From assembly GCA_021784555.1 (NCBI GenBank), contig JAJYHY010000022.1, positions 1 through 41,799 of the forward strand: a DNA stretch of 41,799 nucleotides, in the 5' to 3' direction. Under the pieces are notes generated by a model. The model had not been told where the DNA came from and did not search any database. It saw only the letters and a program-made list of their open reading frames with translations. The stretch is from a bacterium (lineage in GTDB: Bacteria > Verrucomicrobiota > Verrucomicrobiia > Limisphaerales > UBA8199). The translations under genes and the position numbers were made by a program. Shown here piece after piece: positions 24,735 to 37,473 of the stretch; the first letter of the stretch is position 1; each line of letters opens with the position of its first letter.

Positions 24735-26147
24735 ATGAAAACCTCCAATAACGGAGTTACTTTAGTCGATTCCCAGCCCGTGGCGCGGCGTGGCAAACCG
24801 GCGCGTCCGCGGCTCGATCTCCACTCTCCTCAAGCGCCCGCCGACACTCCCCCCGCTCTCAAGCGAGTAGCTGTGGTTGGCATGGGCTACGTCGGACTTC
24901 CCCTGGCGTTGCAATTCGCCCGCTCCGGCGTGACGGTGCTCGGCCTTGACATCGACACCACCAAGGTGGATGCCATTAACGAGGGAAGAAGCTATATCAA
25001 GCACATCCCCTCCGACGCTATCTCGAAACTCCGAAAAGGAAACAAGTTCTCCGCCTCCTCGGACTTCTCGCTGGTCGAGGGGGTCGGGGCAGTGATTGTT
25101 TGCGTGCCGACGCCACTCAACAAGAACCGGGAGCCGGACATCTCCTTCATCCTGAGCACGGGCAGGAGCCTGGCTCCGCATCTTCGGAAAGGGATGCTCG
25201 TCGTGCTCGAGTCCACCACTTATCCGGGCACCACGGACGAAGACCTCCGCCAAGTCTTGGAGGAAGGTTCGGGTCTGAAGGCGGGCGCCGATTTTCATTT
25301 GGCCTTTTCCCCGGAACGCGAAGACCCAGGCAACCCGGACAGCAAAGTCGCCTCCATTCCGAAAGTGATCGGGGGCTTGACACCCGCTTGCCTCGAACGG
25401 GCCAAAGAACTCTATGCGGGCGCCATCAAGACCATCGTTCCGGTCTCGTCCTGTCGCGCCGCGGAGGCCACCAAGCTCCTGGAGAACACCTTTCGCAGTG
25501 TGAACATCGCGCTTGTAAACGAATTGAAGACGGTCTATGGCGCCATGGGCATCGATATTTGGGAAGTCATCAGCGCCGCCAAAACCAAGCCCTTCGGTTT
25601 TATGCCATTTTACCCCGGGCCGGGTCTGGGCGGCCATTGCATTCCCATCGACCCCTTTTACCTGACCTGGAAGGCACGCGAGTACGGACAGCATACGCGC
25701 TTTATCGAACTGGCGGGCGAGGTCAACACGTCCATGCCCGAATATGTTGTCCACCGCGTTGGCGCCGCCCTCAATGCGCGGCGCAAGGCCATTAACGGCT
25801 CCAAAATCCTCCTGGTGGGCGTCGCCTACAAGCCCAACGTGGATGACGACCGGGAATCGCCCAGCTACGTGTTGATGGACATGCTCAAGGCCTTGGGCGC
25901 TAGCGTCTCTTATCATGATCCCTACGTTCCGGTGATTCGCCCCACTCGCGAGCATCCCTCCTGGACGGGCACTCAATCCGTTGCCTGGACCGAGGCAATT
26001 GTCAAAGGCTTTGACGCCGTGCTTATTGCCACCGATCACAGGGCGGTCAACTACCACGAATTGGCAAGCTGGGCAGCCTGCATCGTGGATACTCGCAATG
26101 CGATGGCGTCCGTGCAAACTCAGCCGGGCCAGGTCTGGAAAGCCTGA
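24735..26147 (+). CDS. UDP-N-acetylhexosamine 6-dehydrogenase (WbpA/WecC/TviB-like)
   Basis: A 470-residue NAD-dependent enzyme that oxidises C6 of a UDP-HexNAc to the uronic acid in two steps. The N-terminal Rossmann motif is VAVVGMGYVGLPLALQFARS (about 45-64), followed by VCVPTPLNKNREPD. The catalytic region is PGPGLGGHCIPIDPFYL with active-site Cys302. The C-terminal domain begins near LLVGVAYKPNVDDDRESPS. IDPFYL rather than the UDP-glucose type and ENTFRSVNIALVNE both favour N-acetylated substrates. It would start the route to a diacetamido uronic acid with the genes at 14591 and 15860. The first 40 residues are a low-complexity extension. Confidence 0.88.
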   Translation: MKTSNNGVTLVDSQPVARRGKPARPRLDLHSPQAPADTPPALKRVAVVGMGYVGLPLALQFARSGVTVLGLDIDTTKVDAINEGRSYIKHIPSDAISKLRKGNKFSASSDFSLVEGVGAVIVCVPTPLNKNREPDISFILSTGRSLAPHLRKGMLVVLESTTYPGTTDEDLRQVLEEGSGLKAGADFHLAFSPEREDPGNPDSKVASIPKVIGGLTPACLERAKELYAGAIKTIVPVSSCRAAEATKLLENTFRSVNIALVNELKTVYGAMGIDIWEVISAAKTKPFGFMPFYPGPGLGGHCIPIDPFYLTWKAREYGQHTRFIELAGEVNTSMPEYVVHRVGAALNARRKAINGSKILLVGVAYKPNVDDDRESPSYVLMDMLKALGASVSYHDPYVPVIRPTREHPSWTGTQSVAWTEAIVKGFDAVLIATDHRAVNYHELASWAACIVDTRNAMASVQTQPGQVWKA

Positions 26148-26515
26148 ACTGACGGATTCCGTTACACCACTCTCCAACGTCGCTAAACCGTTTCGGAACA
26201 GTCACTTACTCCTTCTGTGGGAGGAGACTGTGACGATTCTGTGACGGAAAACTTAACACTTTTCGCGGTCTCGGTTTGAATGGCCAATGTCCCGCTCAAT
26301 ATGCGTAATTGACTGATCCTGAAGAAGTTGTGCGTTATTCCTCGCGGCCCTCAGGTTATCGGGTATGAATTCTGCTATCCACACGACAAGCTCAGGAAGA
26401 TCGACCCCTCATTGTCGCGCCTGATCTCGGACCAACGGTGCCACCTCGGTCGTGGCTTTGGCCACGAGAGGGCTGGGAGACAGGTACCTGAAACGTACGA
26501 ACTGAAGACGCCACT
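26148..26515. other. 368-base gap before the RmlD-like gene
   Basis: No convincing gene is present. A 63-codon frame at 26328-26519 has no recognisable features. The gap holds an imperfect hairpin at 26199-26230 (CAGT and CTCCT pairing with AGGAG and ACTG), a Pho-box-like direct repeat at 26228-26246, and a perfect 7-base stem TCGTGGC/GCCACGA at 26450-26467 about 50 bases before the ATG. It is probably a promoter and leader region, more AT-rich than its surroundings. Confidence 0.5.
26228..26246 (+). promoter_or_regulatory. Pho-box-like direct repeat
   Basis: CTGTGAC, GATT, CTGTGAC gives two identical heptamers with an 11-base period, followed by GGAAAACTTAA. This matches the architecture of PhoB boxes (CTGTCAT-like heptamers with AT-rich 4-base spacers), although the heptamer differs from consensus. 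It lies 270 bases before the RmlD-like gene. Only the arrangement is seen; the regulator is inferred. Confidence 0.3.
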
Positions 26516-27511
26516 ATGATTCTGCTGTTGGGCGCCACGCGCTACATTGGACAAGCCTTCGCCAGAGAACTGCGTCGGAGAGGAAGCTGTTTTATTCCTC
26601 TTTCTCGCCAAGCCCTGGACTACACGCGGTTCGAACTCCTGTTCGACTACGTGCGGCGAATCAAACCGGCTCTCCTGATCAACGCGGCGGAGTATTCCGG
26701 CGCCCGCAACGCGGATGAGTGCGAGACCGTCCGGATGGAGACGTTTCAGACTAACACGCTTCTGCCTCAAACCATTGCCCAGGTCTGCATGATGACAAGC
26801 ACTCCCTGGGCCCATGTTTCGTCGGGCGCGATCTTCTCCGGGGCAAAGGTTTTCGAGATGGGGGAAATGCGGGTTGAAAAAGACCTGAACGATCCGAAGG
26901 TGCGCCAGTTTTTTCGATTGCATAAGGAAAACTTCTTTGGGTTCACCGAATCCGATGAACCGAACTTTTCGTTCCGATGTGCGCCCTGCAGTTTTTTTGC
27001 CGGCACCAAGGCCCTGGCTGAGGAAGCCCTGCGCGGCAATCCCCAGACGTATATCTGGCGCCCCAACCTCCCGTTCGGTGACACCGAGCATCCATCCAAC
27101 CTTCTGACCGGAGTTCAAAGCCCTGGAAGGATACATGACCGGATTGCTTCGCTGTCCCACGTTGACGATTTTGTCAGGGCGTGTCTCGACCTAATCGATC
27201 GCCAGGCCTCCTTCGGTATCTATAACGTGACCAACCCCGGCGCGGTCACCGCCAGGCAAATCGTGGAAATGGTCAAGCGCATCCTCAAGCCCGCTCGCGG
27301 ATTCGAGTTTTGGACGGAGGAGGAATCCCAGGAACGGGGAGAGGCAGCCGCCGGTCCATCGTGCATTCTGGATGTGACGAAACTGCTCAGCACCGGCGTA
27401 AGGATTAGACCCGTCGAGTTGGCGCTCGAAGACGCCCTGGAACGATGGAAGCCGCTGGCAAAGGCGCGCCGCTCCTCAGAACGGAAAATGGAACGGGTCT
27501 CCGCGAACTAG
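26516..27511 (+). CDS. RmlD-like sugar-nucleotide reductase (SDR)
   Basis: A 331-residue extended short-chain dehydrogenase. The nucleotide-binding start is ILLLGATRYIGQAFARELRR, and LLINAAEYSGARNADECE and THVSSGA-like AHVSSGAIFSG match the dTDP-4-dehydrorhamnose reductase / plant NRS-ER group. The catalytic Y-x-x-x-K reads FAGTK, so the normal tyrosine is phenylalanine. The C-terminus YNVTNPGAVTARQIVEMVKR is a typical substrate-binding end. The missing tyrosine suggests reduced, changed or lost reductase activity, or a binding role. It is a single gene preceded by a long leader with possible regulatory sites. Confidence 0.75.
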   Translation: MILLLGATRYIGQAFARELRRRGSCFIPLSRQALDYTRFELLFDYVRRIKPALLINAAEYSGARNADECETVRMETFQTNTLLPQTIAQVCMMTSTPWAHVSSGAIFSGAKVFEMGEMRVEKDLNDPKVRQFFRLHKENFFGFTESDEPNFSFRCAPCSFFAGTKALAEEALRGNPQTYIWRPNLPFGDTEHPSNLLTGVQSPGRIHDRIASLSHVDDFVRACLDLIDRQASFGIYNVTNPGAVTARQIVEMVKRILKPARGFEFWTEEESQERGEAAAGPSCILDVTKLLSTGVRIRPVELALEDALERWKPLAKARRSSERKMERVSAN

Positions 27512-27587
27512 AGGTTCTCCACGTTGCCATACTGCGTTACTCCTCATTCGACCAGTGGTTCGATGCGCCCTTCTGGCCTGACGTGGG

Positions 27588-27612
27588 ATTTCTGCTTTCT
27601 AATTTCTGCTTT
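27588..27612. repeat. Direct repeat ATTTCTGCTTT
   Basis: ATTTCTGCTTT occurs at 27588-27598 and again at 27602-27612, a 14-base period (two heptamers). It lies in the short gap between the convergent RmlD-like and acs genes and is another member of the heptamer-based simple repeats seen elsewhere in the window. Confidence 0.6.
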
Positions 27613-27677
27613 TCCCCGGCGTCCGATACCCCGCGATTCACCACCAGAGTCACGCTTGGGCATGGCGGGGCGGCGTC

Positions 27678-29684
<2,007 letters not shown>

Positions 29685-29951
29685 AGGATTTCGTAATGCA
29701 AGAATGTGCGGGAGACCGCGCCAGCCGTCAACCGGGGAAACTGGGGAAACAACGGTTCCAGCCACCCATTCTGAAGCTCGGCATCCATGGGGGCCGAGCG
29801 GCATTTCTCAAATATGTAACTTCTTGCGGAGTTCCGGCTCAATTCGGATAGAGACGCGATACAAGTCGGAATGGGACGAAGAGCGTGCCATTAAATGCGT
29901 CCGAGGAAGAGGAAGCCGGCTTGGAAAACGGAACCGAAAGTGAAGTTTTTT

Positions 29952-30179
29952 ATGGAAATGATCATTCGCAGGTTTGCCGGGAGTTTCATCCTGGTTAGCC
30001 TTTTGTTGGCGCACTATCACAGCGCATACTGGCTTTGGGTCACGGCATTTGTCGGATTCAATTTGCTGCAGTCTTCGTTTACGAATTTCTGCCCCCTGGA
30101 GATCATTCTTCGAAAGATGGGGGTGGGGGTGAAGCATCCCGTCGCGGAAAAGGCGGTCGATTCCTGTTGCACGAGATGA
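29952..30179 (+). CDS. DUF2892 (YgaP-like) small membrane protein
   Basis: A 75-residue protein with two hydrophobic segments: FAGSFILVSLLLAHYHS and YWLWVTAFVGFNLLQSS. It ends the domain with TNFCPLEIILRKMG, the DUF2892 signature. These proteins sit in the inner membrane and sometimes accompany rhodanese or efflux genes; their role is unclear. ATG 29952 is chosen; GTG 29940 would add four residues. It lies 148 bases before the efflux operon and may be part of the same transcript. Confidence 0.75.
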   Translation: MEMIIRRFAGSFILVSLLLAHYHSAYWLWVTAFVGFNLLQSSFTNFCPLEIILRKMGVGVKHPVAEKAVDSCCTR

Positions 30180-30327
30180 GACGGATGCAATCGCTGTTGT
30201 CCCAGGGTTCGCGGCGCATGGTTGCGAGCACGTTCCAGCAATACCCCCCCGGCTCGGAGCAGTTTATCTTCCACCTTTCCGGGAACGGACGGGCCTGGGG
30301 AAAGCGGGCGATGAAGGGGACGATAAA

Positions 30328-31695
30328 GTGAGCGATAAAGTGGAAAAAAAAGTGTCAAGGGTTCGGGAGGATGGCGGGAGGCGGACCATGGTTGCTGTCC
30401 TGGTATGGGCCTGGGCTTTGCTTCCGGCTGCGGCCTCCGTGGCCCAACCGTGGACGCTCCAGCGCGCGATCCAGCAGGCGTTTGCCGCCAATCCCGACGC
30501 GCGGCTGGCTCAGCACCGGATCGAGGCCGCCCAGGCCGAGCTACAGCAGGCCAACTCCGCGTTCTGGCCTCACCTTCAACTCCAATCCAGTTATACGCGC
30601 ACGGATAACCCGATGCTGGTTTTCGGGAGCATCCTCAACCAGCGGGCCTTCAGCCCTTCGCTCAATTTTAACGATGTTCCCGACGTGGACGACATGAACG
30701 TGAGGGGCGTGCTCATGCAGCCACTCTACGCGGGCGGTCGGATCTCCGCCGGGCGACAAGCCGCGAAGGCCAACACGGCGGCGGCTCGGGCCGATGCCCA
30801 AGCGGTACGCAACAACCTCGCCTTCGAGGTCGCCCGCACCTTTCACACGGTTCTCAAGACGCGCCAGTTCATCCAGGCCGCGGAAGCCGGCGTACGCTCC
30901 TTCGAGACCAACCTCGACATCGCCAGGCGCCGGGTGGCCGCCGGCACCGCGCTCAAGACTGATGTGCTGGACATGGAGGTTCGGTTGGCCCAGGCGCGTG
31001 AAGACCTCGTCCGCGCTCGCAACGCCAACGCCCTCTCGGAGCGGGCATTGCGCACCATCCTGGGCATTCCGGCAACCGATGACGGTCCGTTTACCGTGGC
31101 CGACAGCGCGCCGGAGGTCAGCGCACCGTCTGGAAATGATTTCTCGACCCGTCCGGAGTTGCGCGCCCTTTCCGAAAAAGAGCGGGCCGCCCAGGCAGCG
31201 GTTCGCCAAGCCCGCGCCGGCTATCGTCCCGGCGTGAGCGCCTTTGGGCGGCTCGATTACGATTACGGCTGGAGGACTGAGGGCGACGGCAAGAGCTACA
31301 CCGCGGGGCTGATGGCTCAATGGGACATCTGGGACGGCAAATTGACCCGCGGACGCGTTAGGGAGGCGCGGGCGAACGTGGATGCGGTGCGGGAGCAGGA
31401 GCGCAAATTACGGCTGGGAATTGAGTTGGAAGTGGAGCAGGCGCGGCTCCAACTGGAAGACGCCACTCAGAGGCTCGCCGTGACCAAAGCCGCGGTTGCC
31501 GAGGCGCGGGAGAGCGCCCAACTGACCCGCGCCCGGTTTGCGCAGGGGCTGATGCTTTCCACCCAGCTTATTGACGCCGATACGGCCCTGATTGCCGCGC
31601 GGGTGCGCCGCGCCCAGGCGGAAGCGGACAAAGCCATCGCCATTGCCGCCCTGCGCAAGGCCCTCGGCTTGCCTCAACTGACCACCATGCAATGA
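30328..31695 (+). CDS. TolC-family outer membrane efflux protein
   Basis: A 455-residue outer membrane channel subunit. A signal peptide lies at residues about 21-40 (VAVLVWAWALLPAAASVAQ); GTG 30328 or ATG 30388 may start it. The rest consists of two OEP domains rich in long helices, e.g. WTLQRAIQQAFAANPDARLA, AQAELQQANSAFWPHLQLQS and TALKTDVLDMEVRLAQARED. The repeat-like second half has SLxx-type ARFAQGLMLSTQLIDADTAL. Trimers would form the exit duct of the tripartite pump encoded next. Its stop overlaps the adaptor start by four bases. Confidence 0.88.
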   Translation: MSDKVEKKVSRVREDGGRRTMVAVLVWAWALLPAAASVAQPWTLQRAIQQAFAANPDARLAQHRIEAAQAELQQANSAFWPHLQLQSSYTRTDNPMLVFGSILNQRAFSPSLNFNDVPDVDDMNVRGVLMQPLYAGGRISAGRQAAKANTAAARADAQAVRNNLAFEVARTFHTVLKTRQFIQAAEAGVRSFETNLDIARRRVAAGTALKTDVLDMEVRLAQAREDLVRARNANALSERALRTILGIPATDDGPFTVADSAPEVSAPSGNDFSTRPELRALSEKERAAQAAVRQARAGYRPGVSAFGRLDYDYGWRTEGDGKSYTAGLMAQWDIWDGKLTRGRVREARANVDAVREQERKLRLGIELEVEQARLQLEDATQRLAVTKAAVAEARESAQLTRARFAQGLMLSTQLIDADTALIAARVRRAQAEADKAIAIAALRKALGLPQLTTMQ

Positions 31696-32803
31696 GAACT
31701 ATACTGAGAAGTCTTTTACACTGCGGTTCAGGAGTAGCCAGACGTGGACGCGCGAGGTCAGATTTGAGATTTCAGATTTCAGATTTCAGAGGTCTAATAC
31801 TGGCGTTAGCGCTGGTGGCGGCATTAGCGGCGGGGTGCGGCGGCCAGGAAAGGCCGGTAACGCAGGCGCCAGTGCTGCCTACCGCGACCGTTCGCGCGCA
31901 AAAGGCCGAACTAGCAAAGCACATCGCCACGGAAGAGACCGTTGGCACGGTCCGCTCGAAACTCCGCGCGCAACTGGAGGCGAAAGTAGCGGGCCGCATT
32001 TTGGAGATGCGGGCGGTGGCGGGACAGCCGGTGAAGGCCGGCGAGGTGTTGGCGCGGCTCGACGCGCAGGAAATCCGGGCTCGGCTCGATCAGGCCCTGG
32101 CTACACAGGCGCAGGCCGATAGCGATTTGAAACGCTACACCGCTCTGCTGAAGCAGACGGCGGCCACCGAGGCGGAATTCGATGCCGTCCAGGCGCGCGC
32201 GCGCGTGGCCAATGCCGCGGTGAAGGAAGCGCAGACCATGCTTGGGTACACGGATATCCAGGCGCCCTTTGACGGCGTCGTCACCCGGAAGTTGGCGGAC
32301 GTGGGCGACCTGGCGGCGCCGGGCAAGCCGCTCGTTGATGTCGAGGACCCGTCTCACCTGCAATTCGAAACGGATATTCCCGAAGCCATTATGGGTACGG
32401 TTAAACTCGGGGCGACCATGCCCGTCCGAGTGTCGGGCTGCGATGGCGTCTTGCAAGGAAAAGTGAGCGAGATCGCCCCGGCCGCCGACCCGAACACCCG
32501 GACCTTCCGGGTCAAACTCGACCTGCCCCCGGCGTCCGGTTTGAGGGCGGGCCAGTTCGGACGGGCGGAGGTGCCGCTGGCGGAAACGGCGACGTTGTGT
32601 GTTCCGGCTTCGGCCCTGGTCCGGCGGGGCGACTTGGAGATGGTTTTCGTTGTCGCGGATGGACACGCCCAAATGCGGCTGGTCAAGGCGGGCCGGCACG
32701 TGGGCGGCGAGGTGGAGATAGCCTCCGGACTGTCTCCAGGCGAGGCGGTGGTGACTGAGAATGCCGGCCTGCTGGTGGACGGCCAACCTGTCGATGTGAA
32801 GCC

Positions 32804-32807
<4 letters not shown>
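31692..32807 (+). CDS. RND efflux periplasmic adaptor lipoprotein
   Basis: A 371-residue membrane fusion protein linking the RND pump to TolC. A lipobox LAAGC places the lipidated cysteine at residue 49. The biotinyl-lipoyl-like half motifs are [20 protein letters not shown] and [20 protein letters not shown], with a helical hairpin between them. A beta-barrel and membrane-proximal domain complete it. The signal peptide has an unusually long n-region of about 33 residues. Part of it ([10 protein letters not shown]) is the translation of GATTTCA-type heptamers, an in-frame repeat insertion. ATG 31692 (ATGA overlap with tolC) is the only good start. Confidence 0.88.
31754..31795. repeat. Six-unit GATTTCA heptamer array inside the adaptor gene
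   Basis: The units are GAGGTCA, GATTTGA, GATTTCA, GATTTCA, GATTTCA and GAGGTCT, in perfect 7-base register. They are translated as [12 protein letters not shown] within the signal peptide n-region. The length of 42 bases is a multiple of three, so the frame is kept. Confidence 0.9.
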
Positions 32808-36090
<3,283 letters not shown>

Positions 36091-36109
<19 letters not shown>

Positions 36110-37338
36110 AACGGCCACTGAGAGAGCGTGGGGGGGCCGAGGGATTCCTGCTCGAAATCACCCTTGCGTCCGGCCGCCCGCATTGCGCTGAGGGTCTCGC
36201 GTTCTGAACGCATGGTTTGGGAGGCGAGGAGGCGCTCGAGCAGACGGCGGTCGGCAGTGTCCAGTTTGGGCGAATCCTCTCGCGGTCTCCAGTTCATGTG
36301 CAGCGGCGAGAAGGGACGGCCGGTGCGCTCGCGAAGAACGCGGAGGATGTCGAACCCTTCAGGGTCGGTGTCGCTGAAGTGCCAGAATTCGAGGGAGGAC
36401 GGCAACCTTTCGAGGAGTCTCAAGGTCGCGGAGCCGGGATAGCTGGTGCAGAGGAGCAATTCACCGGATTGGAGTTTGGCCAACTCGTGGAAGGTGGTTT
36501 CGTTTTCGACCGTGAGGCAACGGCAGGACGTGGACTCAAGAGCCGAGGCCCGGGCAATGTCGGTTTCGGACAGCCGGCAGGGACCACGGAGCAGGCCCAG
36601 GTTCAGCCATTCGCCGTCGAGCAGCAAGCGGAGCGGCCCATGGACCAGTGCGAATCTGGGGGCCTGGAAGATGCCAACATCCTCAAGAGACTTTAGCCCG
36701 CCGGTGGTGACGCGCTCCAGGAGCAGGCCCAGTTTGCCGCGCCGGCTGCCGGTCTCATCTTCGGCGGCAAGTTCGCCGAGGCGCTTGGAATTGCCGGTGA
36801 GCACGCAACTGGCAAAGCGCAACAGCGATTCGTCCCCCTTTTCACTCCACGCCAGCAGCTTGGGCATGAGGGCCAGCAACTCGGCGTTCGAGCGGAGGTC
36901 GTCGCGCGAGAACGGGCTGACGGGTCCGCCGCTGCGAGCCGCCTGCGCGCATTCGGCGCAGAGGGCCTTCCACGCCGCGCGCCACCGGGCCGGGACCGGG
37001 GCGCCGGACGCATCGGCGAATTGTTGGGCGAGGCTCTCCCGGCGCTGGGAAGGGGAGGCCTCTCCAACTAACTGAAACAGCGCCGCTTCGTTGGCAGGCG
37101 AGAGGCGAACCTGATGAACGATATCCGGGTCGCGGCGGGGGCCTTCGAGCCGGAGCAGTTGTCCGTCCAGCGAACGCAGTTGGCGCATGGCGAGAGCCCG
37201 GGCGTCGCCGTCCTGGCAGCCGGCGGCGGCGAACAGCTTCTTGAGATCGACCAGGAAATCCCGTCCGCCCGCGCCGGTGCGGCCGGCTTTGGATTGGGAG
37301 TAGAGGCGCGCGAGGGCGAGAAGGATTGGGAATCTCAT
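36091..37338 (-). CDS. jetD: Wadjet defence protein JetD (DUF2220/Toprim-like)
   Basis: A 415-residue nuclease subunit of the Wadjet system, which cleaves closed circular DNA after SMC-driven loop extrusion. The N-terminus ([14 protein letters not shown]) and the C-terminal Toprim-like domain are visible. The latter includes [16 protein letters not shown] with a catalytic Glu, [19 protein letters not shown], and [15 protein letters not shown] with the acidic pair. It is the last gene of the operon, 135 bases after jetC, with a GATTTCA heptamer array right up to its ATG and no ribosome-binding site. Its last 19 bases overlap the end of the RND gene. Confidence 0.85.
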
Positions 37339-37424
37339 GATTTGAGATTTCAGATTTGAGGTCTCAGATTTCGGATTTGGGATTTTTCACATTTCAGATC
37401 TCAGATTTCAGAGCTCAGATTGGG
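37339..37424. repeat. GATTTCA heptamer array between jetC and jetD
   Basis: About eleven heptamers of GATTTCA type run from the base next to the jetD start codon to 37424: GATTTGA, GATTTCA, GATTTGA, GGTCTCA, GATTTCG, GATTTGG, GATTTTT, a 9-base break, then GATCTCA, GATTTCA, GAGCTCA, GATTGGG. It occupies two thirds of the only real gap in the Wadjet operon and replaces the usual leader of jetD. Confidence 0.9.
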
Positions 37425-37473
37425 GGAGGAGGGGGGCCGTCGGAAGCGGCGCTGTGTTTGCGCATGTGGCCAG

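Noticed and set aside
24762..26177. A 471-codon minus-strand frame antisense to the UDP-HexNAc dehydrogenase
   Set aside because: The plus strand has all enzyme motifs, and the antisense product has no recognisable domain.
26328..26519. A 63-codon frame before the RmlD-like gene
   Set aside because: No ribosome-binding site, no domain, and it crosses a perfect hairpin; better read as leader DNA.
30176..30331. A 51-codon frame bridging DUF2892 and tolC with overlaps at both ends
   Set aside because: Overlaps ATGA and GTGA are tempting, but the product shows no features and the tolC start is uncertain (ATG 30388 possible). Kept out as unproven.
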